Source of the DNA: JACJYM01 sp965230495 | GTDB taxonomy: Bacteria; Bacteroidota; Bacteroidia; Chitinophagales; Saprospiraceae | DNA: 64,000 nt | NCBI GenBank assembly: GCA_965230495.1 | Contig: OZ246004.1 | Span: forward strand, 2,852,001 to 2,916,000 | Direction: 5' to 3' | Shown here: positions 9,022 to 17,656 of the stretch, piece by piece | Layout of the letters: every line of letters begins with the position of its first letter | How positions within the stretch are numbered: the first letter of the stretch is position 1 | The notes under the pieces: generated by a model | Told to the model about the DNA's origin: nothing | Seen by the model: the letters and a program-made list of their open reading frames with translations, nothing else | Databases searched by the model: none | Position numbers and translations under genes: made by a program

Positions 9022-10887
9022 ATGTTTCCAAAGTATGATGTCATAGTAGTAGGTGCTGGTCATGCAGGCTGTGAGGCTGCCGCTGCCGCTGCTAACCTCG
9101 GAGCTAAGGTTTTGTTAGCCACCATGAATATGAATACCATCGCTCAGATGTCATGCAATCCTGCTATGGGCGGTGTTGCTAAAGGACAAATAGTAAGAGA
9201 AATTGATGCCATGGGTGGCTATAGTGGCATCGTCACAGATCATACCATGATCCAATTCCGTATGCTTAATAAAAGTAAAGGGCCTGCCATGTGGAGTCCC
9301 AGAGCACAGAGTGACCGTATGGAGTTTGCTGCCAAATGGAGATACCTTCTCGAGCAAAATCCCAATGTAGATTTTTGGCAAGAAATGGTCGTAGGACTTA
9401 TTGTAAAGGATAAAAAGTGCCTAGGTATAAGGACCAGTATTGGTCTAGAAATAGAGAGCCAGACAGTTGTTCTTACCAATGGTACCTTTCTCAACGGATT
9501 AATCCATATAGGAGAAAAACAACTAGGTGGTGGCAGAGCAGGTGAAAGAGCGTCGAAGGGAATCACAGAACAACTACTAAGTTTAGGCTTCGAGTCGGGT
9601 CGTATGAAGACAGGTACACCTCCACGTATAGATGGAAGAAGTCTTGACTATTCAAAAATGGAACTACAGCATGGAGATGAGGTTCCTCAAAAATTTTCAT
9701 ATACAGACACTCCTTCATTACACAAACAAATACCTTGTCATATAACCTTTACAAATACGGAAGTACATAACATGCTAAAGGAAGGATTTGACAGATCTCC
9801 CATGTTTAATGGAAGGATCCGTGGTCTGGGTCCTCGCTATTGTCCCAGTATTGAAGATAAAATTGATAGATTTTCAGATAGAGATAGACATCAGCTATTT
9901 GTAGAGCCCGAAGGTAGAAACACTTGCGAAATCTATGTCAACGGTTTTTCTTCTTCACTTCCTGAAGAAGTCCAATATAAAGCACTCAAAAAAGTACCGG
10001 GATTTGAAAACATGAAGATGTTTAGACCGGGATATGCTATCGAATATGATTTCTTCCCTCCTACCCAATTGAATATTTCTCTGGAAACCAATCTAATTGA
10101 AAACTTATTTTTCGCTGGACAAATCAATGGGACGACAGGTTATGAAGAGGCTGCCAGTCAAGGAATGATCGCCGGAATAAATGCAGCCAGAAAGGTCAAA
10201 GAAGAAGAACCTTTCGTGATGAAAAGATCACAAGGATATATCGGTGTCCTTATTGATGACCTTGTGAATAAGGGTACCAAAGAACCCTATAGAATGTTTA
10301 CCTCTCGGGCCGAATATCGCATACTCCTCAGACAGGACAATGCAGATCTTAGACTTACCAAATTAGCTGCACAATTGGGCATTTCTAATATGGAGGAAAG
10401 GATAAACAGGGTGGAAAACAAAGAACAATCCATTTTGGAAATTGAGAAATGGCTTAAAAAACAAAGTGCAGAGCCGGACGATATTAATCCATTGTTAAAC
10501 ACTCTGTCTTCAACTCCTTTGAAGCAAAAGGTTAAAATGCTTACAGTCCTTTCGAGGCCTGGCATTAATCTATCTGCCTTAAGAAAGTACGATAATAACC
10601 TTGACTCCTTTCTAAATGATTATGATAACGAAACTATCTCTGTAGCAGAGACCCAACTTAAGTATGCCGGATATATTAAGAAAGAACAAGAAATGGTCGA
10701 TAAAATGGAAAGATTAGAAAATGTGAGACTCGACCAAAATCTTAATTATGATCAATTGGTTTCTTTATCTGCTGAAGCCCGGGAAAAGTTAACTAGACAA
10801 AAACCTCGTACTATTGGCCAAGCCAGTAGAATAAGTGGTGTCTCTCCTTCAGATATTTCAGTTCTATTGGTTCATGTAGGTAGATAG
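9022..10887 (+). CDS. mnmG: tRNA uridine-5-carboxymethylaminomethyl modification enzyme MnmG
   Basis: A full-length 621-residue MnmG (GidA). With MnmE it installs the cmnm5 group on U34 of tRNAs reading two-fold degenerate codons, using FAD, NADH and methylene-tetrahydrofolate in the cytoplasm. The FAD-binding GAGHAGCEAA motif is at residues 11-20. Family signatures CNPAMGGVAKG, KTGTPPRIDGRS, GPRYCPSIEDK and GTTGYEEAASQG follow in the expected order. The C-terminal helical MnmE/tRNA-interaction region is complete. MnmE is not in this window. Confidence 0.97.
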   Translation: MFPKYDVIVVGAGHAGCEAAAAAANLGAKVLLATMNMNTIAQMSCNPAMGGVAKGQIVREIDAMGGYSGIVTDHTMIQFRMLNKSKGPAMWSPRAQSDRMEFAAKWRYLLEQNPNVDFWQEMVVGLIVKDKKCLGIRTSIGLEIESQTVVLTNGTFLNGLIHIGEKQLGGGRAGERASKGITEQLLSLGFESGRMKTGTPPRIDGRSLDYSKMELQHGDEVPQKFSYTDTPSLHKQIPCHITFTNTEVHNMLKEGFDRSPMFNGRIRGLGPRYCPSIEDKIDRFSDRDRHQLFVEPEGRNTCEIYVNGFSSSLPEEVQYKALKKVPGFENMKMFRPGYAIEYDFFPPTQLNISLETNLIENLFFAGQINGTTGYEEAASQGMIAGINAARKVKEEEPFVMKRSQGYIGVLIDDLVNKGTKEPYRMFTSRAEYRILLRQDNADLRLTKLAAQLGISNMEERINRVENKEQSILEIEKWLKKQSAEPDDINPLLNTLSSTPLKQKVKMLTVLSRPGINLSALRKYDNNLDSFLNDYDNETISVAETQLKYAGYIKKEQEMVDKMERLENVRLDQNLNYDQLVSLSAEAREKLTRQKPRTIGQASRISGVSPSDISVLLVHVGR

Positions 10888-10935
10888 TTTTTAGTACTTT
10901 TAGGGTAAATTATCTAATAACTTAAAAACCATATC

Positions 10936-11463
10936 ATGACTTTAAAGAAGTTTACCAGAATTATCATTCTTTCTATTTTCGTTTTTAGCAATTTAACACT
11001 TTGTTTAGCTCAGGAGAAGGATTCCGTTTTTGTCCGAAAAGGACGAGTCTTAATTGAAACTGGATATAGTTATTCTTTCCTTTCGGGAATAGTCAATGGC
11101 GGAAGTGGACTCAGTATTTTATTCGATGATGGAAATTCTCTCACAAGTATAGGGTTTGATGGCGGATACTTCGTTTCGGAAGATTTCGCTATAAAAGCCA
11201 AGTTCGCTATCCTTGATGGTGGCTTTTCCTCACTTAAAAATATCGGTCTAGGATTTAAACATTATTTATTTGGTAATGCTCCTATAGAAATTGGTGCTTC
11301 CAGACTTAGCGGTTATGGCGATGCTCAATATATGGGAAATATCAGCATCGGTGGGAGTTTCAGATTGGCTGAAAATATCAACTTAGAGCCTACAATAGGT
11401 TTAGTCCTACAGGACGATGATAGTTATATGAGATTTGCATTCAACTTTGCTATGTTCCTCTAG
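10936..11463 (+). CDS. Small outer-membrane beta-barrel protein
   Basis: The 175-residue product has a signal peptide (cut near LCLAQE) and then alternating aromatic/glycine beta strands (GYSYSFLSGIVNGG, GGYFVSEDFAIKAKF, GLGFKHYLFG). It ends MRFAFNFAMFL, with the terminal aromatic strand typical of outer-membrane barrels. The length suits an eight-strand barrel. It follows mnmG by 48 bases but has no evident functional link to it. The specific role is unknown. Confidence 0.75.
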   Translation: MTLKKFTRIIILSIFVFSNLTLCLAQEKDSVFVRKGRVLIETGYSYSFLSGIVNGGSGLSILFDDGNSLTSIGFDGGYFVSEDFAIKAKFAILDGGFSSLKNIGLGFKHYLFGNAPIEIGASRLSGYGDAQYMGNISIGGSFRLAENINLEPTIGLVLQDDDSYMRFAFNFAMFL

Positions 11464-11473
11464 CATTCTTCAA

Positions 11474-11481
11474 TATCTTTG
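11474..11481 (+). promoter_or_regulatory. -7 box (TATCTTTG) before the zinc-ribbon gene
   Basis: TATCTTTG fits TAnnTTTG and ends 20 bases before the ATG at 11502. A TTTG at 11446-11449 lies slightly too far upstream to be an ideal -33 box. Confidence 0.35.
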
Positions 11482-11501
11482 TGATAAATAAATAGTTTAT
11501 C

Positions 11502-11729
11502 ATGAAATATTCTGGTTGCTGTCCCAAATGTGATTCTGCTGAGATCAGCATAATTCCTGGATCAGTATACAATCAAAGCACTAAGATCACACTTGTGTTC
11601 AAGTCTATAAAATTAGACCGTATGATCTGCACACATTGTGGTTATACTGAGGAATGGATACAGAGAGCGAAAGATCTGGAATATATTAAAAGAAAGTTTG
11701 GAATGATAACTCCCGACAATTTTGTTTAA
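11502..11729 (+). CDS. Small zinc-ribbon protein
   Basis: A 75-residue protein with two CxxC knuckles: CPKC near residue 9 and CTHC near residue 45. Together they form a four-cysteine zinc ribbon. The C-terminal half (EEWIQRAKDLEYIKRKFG) is a charged helix. Such small ribbons are common in Bacteroidota and are often labelled nucleic-acid binding, but no target can be read from the sequence. It appears monocistronic. Confidence 0.75.
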   Translation: MKYSGCCPKCDSAEISIIPGSVYNQSTKITLVFKSIKLDRMICTHCGYTEEWIQRAKDLEYIKRKFGMITPDNFV

Positions 11730-11848
11730 ACTATCACTTTTATTTAAATATATTAATTCCTATAAAATAATTTATTATATATTTGTTTTTTAATAATAAG
11801 TGTAATTTTACACCTATTATAAAATTGGTAATTTATAATTATAAACAA

Positions 11849-13303
11849 ATGAAACGATTAATTATACTACTTGCACTGGTTGTATTTTCTTCTTCTATTA
11901 TTATGGGGTCTGACCCGATTTCAGCACAGGAGAATTTAGCATCCAAAAGAAAAGAAGCTGTGGACAGCTATGTGGAGTTTGTCAATGAAAGTATCCATGG
12001 TCTTTTAATAGTAAATAGATTATTACAAGGATATAATGAAGACATCAACAAATATGTCGATCTTGACGAGTACCAATTAAACAATATATCTAACAAACAT
12101 CTGCCAAGAGACATCTTCGAAGATGATGAAAAATGGTTTTACGAGACTTCTCCCAATCAGTGGTACACCAGTCTTAATGAAAAATCCGATGTATTCTCAA
12201 ATATCGAAGCCAGTGAGCTAAAAAGTTATGCCAGCACACTTAATAAAATCAATGGTGACTTAAATCAATTGAGATTTGACATTGAAGATCTTATTGGTGC
12301 CGTAGATCTAGAAAAAAGAGAAAACATCGGTTTGGTATATCAAAAATTGGAAGAGGGAACGACACTGTACAAGTCGTTTTTTGCTACCCAGATGGATCTG
12401 GAAAAAACCTTAAATAAAGTCACGGAACACTGGGTGCCAAGTAGTGACACCAAAGACATTATTGCTATACTGGATAACGTTTACCAGTCATCTAAAGACA
12501 TTTTGTTACAAATCAGAACAGCTCCTGATAGCGATATCAGCACTCTGTTGGAAGGTCAAAGAAATGCTCTGCAAGCTATGCAAAATTTCAATATAGATGC
12601 TTATCAAAACTCTTCTTCGAAGCTAAAGAGAGCTTGGAAAAATACCATTGATCAGTTGGACAAATCCGTAGATGCCGCTACTAAATACAATACTACAGGC
12701 GAAGTTATTCCTGAGTTCAAATACTATGGGAAAGACTATTTCTACTACAATTCTGAAATCATTGGTAGGTTTAATAAATATGGTCTAGGTATCGTACAGG
12801 AGATGAATAGAATCCTGAATATCTTAGGTCAGGAAAAGCTTAACTACTTAGAGCTTCCTCATCAGTTCAAAGTGATCTATCCTAATAAGGTAGAAAATAT
12901 TGACTATGTCTTTGCCAAAAAGGGAATGATCAGTTCACTTCCGAAGGTATTGATGGATAGAAATATCAAGCCTATCACCAAAGAAAAAATTATTGCGGAA
13001 GATAAATTTATAGAGCTTTCTTTTTACGATCACTTTATAGAAGATGGAGATGTTGTTTCTATCAATTTTAATGGTGAGTGGATAGCTAAGGAAATGCCAT
13101 TGACTCAGGAGCCTAAAGTGATCAAAGTGTTGCTCAATCATACAGGTAAAAATTATATTACACTACATGCCGAAAATTTAGGTAAAAGGCCACCTAACAC
13201 CATGGCTATTAGCTACAAACTGAACAATACTGTCAAAGAAGTTGTTCTCAATTCGGATATGAACGCCAGTGAGCTTATAGAAATAGTGTATAAAAATAAT
13301 TAA
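11849..13303 (+). CDS. Secreted protein of unknown function with C-terminal beta domain
   Basis: I place the start at 11849, where MKRLIILLALVVFSSSIIM opens a proper signal peptide. A 22-residue upstream extension in the same frame would bury it. The mature protein (about 460 residues) is helical through the middle. It ends in a domain (VVSINFNGEWIAKEMPLTQ ... NYITLHAENLGKRPPNTMA) like the small beta-sandwich found at the end of several Bacteroidota exported and OmpA-type proteins. No catalytic motif is seen. The stop overlaps the next ATG by one base (TAATG), implying translational coupling to the flavin reductase gene. Confidence 0.75.
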   Translation: MKRLIILLALVVFSSSIIMGSDPISAQENLASKRKEAVDSYVEFVNESIHGLLIVNRLLQGYNEDINKYVDLDEYQLNNISNKHLPRDIFEDDEKWFYETSPNQWYTSLNEKSDVFSNIEASELKSYASTLNKINGDLNQLRFDIEDLIGAVDLEKRENIGLVYQKLEEGTTLYKSFFATQMDLEKTLNKVTEHWVPSSDTKDIIAILDNVYQSSKDILLQIRTAPDSDISTLLEGQRNALQAMQNFNIDAYQNSSSKLKRAWKNTIDQLDKSVDAATKYNTTGEVIPEFKYYGKDYFYYNSEIIGRFNKYGLGIVQEMNRILNILGQEKLNYLELPHQFKVIYPNKVENIDYVFAKKGMISSLPKVLMDRNIKPITKEKIIAEDKFIELSFYDHFIEDGDVVSINFNGEWIAKEMPLTQEPKVIKVLLNHTGKNYITLHAENLGKRPPNTMAISYKLNNTVKEVVLNSDMNASELIEIVYKNN

Positions 13304-14169
13304 TGGCTAAAAGAATACTCGATCCCAAGGAGACACCGACCAAAGATTTACATCAATTTATCATAGGAGGAGTAGCTCCTCGTCCTATTGCTTTTGTAAG
13401 CACCGTTGATGAGTCCGGAAGAGAAAACTTGGCACCCTATAGTTTTTTTAATGCATTTAGCAGTAATCCGCCGATACTCGTTTTCTCCTCAAACAGGAAA
13501 GTGAAAGACAATACGACGAAGGACACCCTGTATAATGTCCAGAAAACCAAGGAGGCCGTAATTAATGTGGTCAACTATGATATTGTCAGGCAGATGGCAT
13601 TGACTTCAGTAGAATTTCCGCGAGGAGAGAGCGAGTTTTTGCACACAGGACTAACTCCTCTTCCTGCCAAATATGTTAAAGCTCCATTAGTAAAAGAGAG
13701 TCCCATGAATATGGAGTGTAAGGTCAAAGAGATTATTACACTGGGAGATCAAGGTGGTGCAGGTCACTTGATCATTTGTGAGGTACAAGCCATACATATA
13801 GACGAAAATGTAATCGATGGTAATCGCATCAATCCTCATAAGATAGACCTTATGGGTAGGTTGGGTAGGATGAACTATGTACGTGCCAGTGGAGATGCTA
13901 TCATGGAGATCGTACAGCTAGTTAGTGCTAAGCCCATTGGTTATCAGGCACTTCCTGAGCATGTGAAGAATAGTACAGTACTCAGTGCCAATCACATTAC
14001 TCGACTCGCTGCTGCAGAAGAAATACCTAATGCTGATGAAGCATCATCTTATGTAAAAAAGCTTGCCACAGGTATAAGTACCGACCAACTGCATCAATTG
14101 ATTATGGAAAAATTGGATGCTGGAGAGATAGAAAGTGCGATGAAATTAACTTTTGGTAGCTTAAACTAA
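13303..14169 (+). CDS. Flavin reductase family (FMN-binding split barrel) protein
   Basis: The 288-residue protein has an N-terminal split-barrel flavin-binding domain: FIIGGVAPRPIAFVSTVDESG, then LAPYSFFNAFSSNPPILVFSS. That is the signature of the flavin reductase-like (RutF/HpaC) superfamily, cytoplasmic proteins that bind FMN and reduce it or another substrate with NAD(P)H. About 80 extra C-terminal residues are helical. The gene starts inside the stop of the preceding secreted-protein gene. Substrate and partner are not evident. Confidence 0.85.
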   Translation: MAKRILDPKETPTKDLHQFIIGGVAPRPIAFVSTVDESGRENLAPYSFFNAFSSNPPILVFSSNRKVKDNTTKDTLYNVQKTKEAVINVVNYDIVRQMALTSVEFPRGESEFLHTGLTPLPAKYVKAPLVKESPMNMECKVKEIITLGDQGGAGHLIICEVQAIHIDENVIDGNRINPHKIDLMGRLGRMNYVRASGDAIMEIVQLVSAKPIGYQALPEHVKNSTVLSANHITRLAAAEEIPNADEASSYVKKLATGISTDQLHQLIMEKLDAGEIESAMKLTFGSLN

Positions 14170-14250
14170 AGCCCTTTTTATTATAAAGTTTAGACACTTC
14201 ATTTTGTCAAGTCTGACATCTCTTATCCGGTTAATTACACTATTCCTTTA

Positions 14251-14282
14251 TTGAACTATATCAATTCCTATCTGTACTTTTG
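14251..14282 (+). promoter_or_regulatory. Promoter (TTG-N21-TACTTTTG) for the hydrolase gene
   Basis: TTG at 14251-14253 and TACTTTTG at 14275-14282 fit the Bacteroidota promoter form, giving a leader of about 50 bases before the ATG at 14343. Confidence 0.5.
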
Positions 14283-14342
14283 CTTCATGCTAACTAAAGA
14301 TATGACATCGTCTGTTTTCAGAATCCTCAAGTATATCAAAAA

Positions 14343-15179
14343 ATGAATGATCTTTTATTAAAAATTCTAGGACTATACTTAAATGGCATCAATATGATAT
14401 TGCCTGAAACTGGAGGGAAACATGCTTTCTTTATTTTCTGCTATCCATTCAAAGCTAAATTATCAGCTAGACAACAAGCGTTCTTGAATTCATCCTATCA
14501 GTTCTCTTTGCCCATTGAAGATTTTAAAATAAAATGTTATAAATGGGGAAATGGACCAAAGAATATTCTCTTTGTTCATGGGTGGCAAAGCAACACCTAT
14601 AGATGGAAAAAATACATAGAAGCCATTCCTAAAAACGATTTTACAATTTATTCATTTGATGCTCCAGGCCATGGGAATTCTGGGAGTCGTATCGCCAATG
14701 TTCCCCTATTTGAAAAATCCATTAGAAAAATATTTTCTCATGTTGGAGAATTTGAAAGTATCATTTCTCACTCTCTTGGTAGTTTTAGTTCTCTTTATTT
14801 CATTAAACAAAATCCTCAATTTAAACTTAAGAAATTGGTTGCTCTTGCGACACCTGATAATATTCACGATTTTATCGAATATTATTTTTCAATGCTCAAT
14901 TTATCCCAGAAAACGAAGCAAAATGTGATGAAATATTTCATTCATTATGCTCAAAAAGATCTTTCCTTTTTCAGATTAGAAAAGCTCATTGACAATCCTC
15001 AGTCCAGAGGTCTTATCATTCATGATAAAAATGACGAAAGTGTCTCCGTTAATTACTCCAAAAAGTTACACAACTTATGGCCACAATCTAAACTTGTCTT
15101 AACTGAAGGTTTAGGTCACAAACTTAGAAGTGACAAGATCGTAGATATGGTAAAGGAATTTGTGGCCTCTCCTATTTAA
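14343..15179 (+). CDS. Alpha/beta hydrolase
   Basis: A 278-residue alpha/beta-hydrolase fold protein. The oxyanion-region HGW motif (FVHGWQSNTYRWKKY) is near residue 79, a GHG loop (DAPGHGNSG) near 107, and the nucleophile elbow SHSLGS near 142. A late acid and catalytic His region (GLGHKL) is near 260. The order and length suit an esterase- or lipase-like hydrolase. There is no signal peptide, so the enzyme should be cytoplasmic. The substrate cannot be inferred and the gene stands alone. Confidence 0.85.
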   Translation: MNDLLLKILGLYLNGINMILPETGGKHAFFIFCYPFKAKLSARQQAFLNSSYQFSLPIEDFKIKCYKWGNGPKNILFVHGWQSNTYRWKKYIEAIPKNDFTIYSFDAPGHGNSGSRIANVPLFEKSIRKIFSHVGEFESIISHSLGSFSSLYFIKQNPQFKLKKLVALATPDNIHDFIEYYFSMLNLSQKTKQNVMKYFIHYAQKDLSFFRLEKLIDNPQSRGLIIHDKNDESVSVNYSKKLHNLWPQSKLVLTEGLGHKLRSDKIVDMVKEFVASPI

Positions 15180-15259
15180 TTGTTACAAAAAAATAGTCAC
15201 TATTCTTATAATTAACCGAAAAGTAGGGATTGAACAAAGTTGGTTAGTTTCCATTTCAA

Positions 15260-16009
15260 TTAGACCGTACTTCGCACCCTTCCTTCCACTATAATATACC
15301 CCACATCCAAACTGTCTTTTGGTAACATATCTCTATTGCTCTCCATCCATGATCTATTGGCAATATCTTCTCTTAGCTCCATTAAACCTCTATTGCAATC
15401 CTTCATTTTAGCAAACGTCGATATGGATTTCCTCACTTTGGGGTTTAAATAGGCCTCCGGCCTTTTCCAATACGCTGCCAAAAAGCCATCCCGACAATCC
15501 TCAGGAATCAAAAGTGGTGATACTTTTACCTCATCAAAAAACTCCTTTATTTCGGATAGATTGGGAAATATCTCTTTGTCTTTTTCATATATCTCAGGAA
15601 AATAGTCTCTTGTCAACCAGAAAGGTCCTGCTTCTGGATTCCAAGTGATAGAAACAAATTTTTCCCTTGTAACCCGATTTATTTCTTTGAAAGCCTTTTG
15701 CCGATCGATCCAATGATGCATGGACAAAATGGTCATGGCATGAGAAAAACTATTGTCCTCAAACGGTAATTTCTCTGCTGATGCTTGCACAACAGGATGT
15801 GCACCCCATTTTCTTTGTGTTATCATCTCAGCAGAAGGTTCCACCGCCACCAACTCCACATCGTTTGGCTCATATGATCCCGTTCCTGCTCCTATATTAA
15901 GGATTCGAGTGGCTCCTCTCAATTTTGAATAAAGCTGCTTTGCTATTCTCGGATCGCTCTTCCTGTTTGTGGCATAGCCCAAACCTATTTTATCATATTT
16001 GGCTTTCAT
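15260..16009 (-). CDS. Class I SAM-dependent methyltransferase
   Basis: A 249-residue methyltransferase of the Methyltransf_11 type. Motif I is ILNIGAGTGSYE (residues about 35-46). An acidic residue ending the second strand follows (VELVAVEPS), then motif IV-like AMTILSMHHW. The opening KYDKIGLGYATNRKSDPRIA is typical of small-molecule methyltransferases in which a short helix precedes the SAM domain. Substrate unknown. The gene is convergent with the hydrolase gene, with 80 bases between their ends. Confidence 0.85.
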   Translation of the reverse strand: MKAKYDKIGLGYATNRKSDPRIAKQLYSKLRGATRILNIGAGTGSYEPNDVELVAVEPSAEMITQRKWGAHPVVQASAEKLPFEDNSFSHAMTILSMHHWIDRQKAFKEINRVTREKFVSITWNPEAGPFWLTRDYFPEIYEKDKEIFPNLSEIKEFFDEVKVSPLLIPEDCRDGFLAAYWKRPEAYLNPKVRKSISTFAKMKDCNRGLMELREDIANRSWMESNRDMLPKDSLDVGYIIVEGRVRSTV

Positions 16010-16130
16010 AGTGTTAATATTTCCAGTATGTCCTTCCTCACATCATATACATACAATATAGGGTTATTTTGAAAAATGGCAGATCTTATACCAATAAGCT
16101 CTATTGTATACTGCTGATTCTTATTATTTC

Positions 16131-16138
16131 TAATTTTG
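16131..16138 (+). promoter_or_regulatory. -7 box (TAATTTTG) upstream of the SPFH gene
   Basis: TAATTTTG, with a TTG at 16104-16106 placed slightly farther upstream than usual, precedes the ATG at 16180 by about 40 bases. Confidence 0.35.
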
Positions 16139-16179
16139 AAAAATTTGTAGTATTATTGTGATATCAAATTGATATTATT

Positions 16180-17034
16180 ATGAAAAATGAAAAAACAATA
16201 AAGCCTTTCAATGGGTACGTAATGCTAGTGGTTCTATTTGCTCTAATAGCAGTGCTCATATGGGGAATTGCTATTATGAACAATCCCTTATTCCTAATCA
16301 TACTTCCTGTAATTATTCTTGTTGTGAGAGGATTTTTTATTGTCAACCCTAATGGCTCTAAAGTCATGGTTCTCTTTGGAGCTTATAAAGGAACGGTCCG
16401 TGAAAATGGTTTCTTTTGGACTAATCCATTCTACTCTCGTCAGCGAATTTCCCTGAGAGCGAGAAACTTTGATAGCGAAAGAGTAAAGGTCAATGATAAA
16501 ATCGGTAACCCCATCATGATCAATGTCATTCTGGTATGGCAGGTCAATGATACCTACAAAGCAGCTTTTGATGTAGACCATTACGAAGAATTTGTACGAG
16601 TACAGACCGATGCCGCAGTAAGAAAGTTAGCCGGCTCCTATCCTTACGATAATTTCGATGATGAGCAGGCCGAACTAACATTGAGATCAGGAATGGATGA
16701 AGTAAACGAAGCATTAGAGAATGAAATTACAGAGCGACTAGCCATCGCGGGTATTCGTGTTATGGAAGCAAGAATAGGCTATCTGGCCTATGCTCCTGAG
16801 ATAGCCAGTGCCATGCTCAAAAGACAACAGGCTGTAGCCATTGTCGCCGCTCGGAAGAAAATAGTAGAAGGGGCTGTCGGTATGGTAGAAGATGCTCTAA
16901 GTAAACTTTCTGAAGATGACATCATAGACTTTGATGATGACAAAAAAGCATCCATGGTGAGTAATCTTATGGTGGTGCTTTGCGGAGACAAAGAAGCCAT
17001 TCCTGTGGTCAATACCGGAACCCTAAACGGCTAA
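16180..17034 (+). CDS. SPFH/band-7 domain membrane protein
   Basis: A 284-residue protein with two N-terminal membrane segments (about residues 10-30 and 32-50) followed by the SPFH core: FFIVNPNGSKVMVLFGAYKGTVRENGFFW, then INVILVWQVNDTYKAAF. A helical tail (AIVAARKKIVEGAVGMVEDAL) follows. SPFH proteins form large oligomeric cages or rafts in the inner membrane and often regulate proteases or stress responses. A 58-residue ribbon-helix-helix-like gene follows after 3 bases, an arrangement I believe recurs in this phylum. The start follows an AT-rich leader without Shine-Dalgarno. Confidence 0.9.
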   Translation: MKNEKTIKPFNGYVMLVVLFALIAVLIWGIAIMNNPLFLIILPVIILVVRGFFIVNPNGSKVMVLFGAYKGTVRENGFFWTNPFYSRQRISLRARNFDSERVKVNDKIGNPIMINVILVWQVNDTYKAAFDVDHYEEFVRVQTDAAVRKLAGSYPYDNFDDEQAELTLRSGMDEVNEALENEITERLAIAGIRVMEARIGYLAYAPEIASAMLKRQQAVAIVAARKKIVEGAVGMVEDALSKLSEDDIIDFDDDKKASMVSNLMVVLCGDKEAIPVVNTGTLNG

Positions 17035-17037
17035 TAG

Positions 17038-17214
17038 GTGAGCAAAAGAAAGTCTTTTGTGCTGAGAATCGACCCTGAAGTATTTAAACAGATCGAAAAG
17101 TGGGCCGATGACGAATTTCGTAGTGTCAACGGACAACTGGAGTGGATCATTACTAAAAGTCTCAAAGATGCGAAGAGGTTACCTAAGAAAAGGGTGAAAA
17201 AGGAGGATGGTTGA
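17038..17214 (+). CDS. Arc-type ribbon-helix-helix DNA-binding protein
   Basis: A 58-residue protein starting at GTG, three bases after the SPFH stop. SFVLRIDPEVFKQIEKWADDEFRSVNGQLEWIITKSL has the beta strand (FVLRI), helix, SVNGQ turn and second helix of Arc-like RHH proteins. A basic tail (KRLPKKRVKKE) follows. The tight spacing indicates cotranscription and probably translational coupling with the SPFH gene. It may be a regulator of that operon or an accessory factor of the SPFH complex; the sequence does not decide. Confidence 0.75.
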   Translation: MSKRKSFVLRIDPEVFKQIEKWADDEFRSVNGQLEWIITKSLKDAKRLPKKRVKKEDG

Positions 17215-17220
17215 TATCGT

Positions 17221-17395
17221 TTAGTGTGAGTCCTTGGAAAGAGATATTCTTGCAATCATCAATAACGCTTCTATAAAACGAGTGTTTTGATCATTTAGAA
17301 TATTAACGACTTCTTCTTTAATTTCACTAATATATGAAATTGTGAAAATGCACCAATGAAAGTAATGTAATGAACACGGAATAAAAGAATTTCAT
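17221..17395 (-). pseudogene. Possible remnant of a small exported protein, frameshifted
   Basis: On the minus strand, ATG at 17395 opens a signal-peptide-like stretch (MKFFYSVFITLLSLVHFHN) that stops soon after. In a neighbouring frame a protein-like stretch (ISEIKEEVVNILNDQ, then FIEALLMIARISLSKDSH, stop at 17221) continues. One frameshift would join them into about 58 residues. It lies at the left edge of the restriction-modification insert. A chance pair of frames is possible. Confidence 0.3.
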
Positions 17396-17656
17396 TTGTA
17401 TATTTTTTGGATATAAAATAAGGGTGTTTGTTTTTTAATTTGTCTTAACGGATCTGTGATATGTGGCGTATCCCACAGGGTATGCCATCATGATCACTTG
17501 TTAGCGACTGGCGCTCTTTGTTTGTTAGCTATTTTTTTTTCATGGTCTTTTGAGGGTCGGCTTACAGCTCTCTGTCACCCGCAGGAACGAGGATGGCAGT
17601 GTGCTGTAACTTTAGGGCAAAAATCTTTTATTAACTTTGTCTAAGTTAAGTAAAAT
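17396..17656. other. Left flank of the restriction-modification cassette, with dyads
   Basis: There is no gene here. The base composition is richer in G+C than the neighbourhood. GTTAGCGAC at 17500-17508 recurs inverted at 21531-21539. TTACAGC at 17562-17568 pairs with GCTGTAA at 17603-17609, with further imperfect pairing inside. These look like boundary or recombination-associated structures, but no insertion-sequence or integron signature is complete. Confidence 0.4.
17631..17649. promoter_or_regulatory. Operator-like palindrome before the nuclease genes
   Basis: TTAACTT, five bases, AAGTTAA is a perfect 7-bp inverted repeat ending 7 bases before the ATG at 17657. Its position would suit a repressor site or a hairpin in the leader of the nuclease operon. 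It is unlike the repeat block before the methyltransferase. Confidence 0.4.

Noticed and set aside
9151..10565. Several minus-strand frames inside mnmG
   Set aside because: mnmG is unmistakable across its full length, so these are antisense artefacts.
17500..17610. Integron attC site
   Set aside because: GTTAGC does not fit the GTTRRRY core, and no paired R-prime/R-double-prime boxes or integrase gene are present.
17456..17644. 62-residue plus-strand frame before the nuclease genes
   Set aside because: Starts in the dyad-rich flank, has no family features, and its coding sequence covers the palindromes; more likely noncoding boundary DNA.
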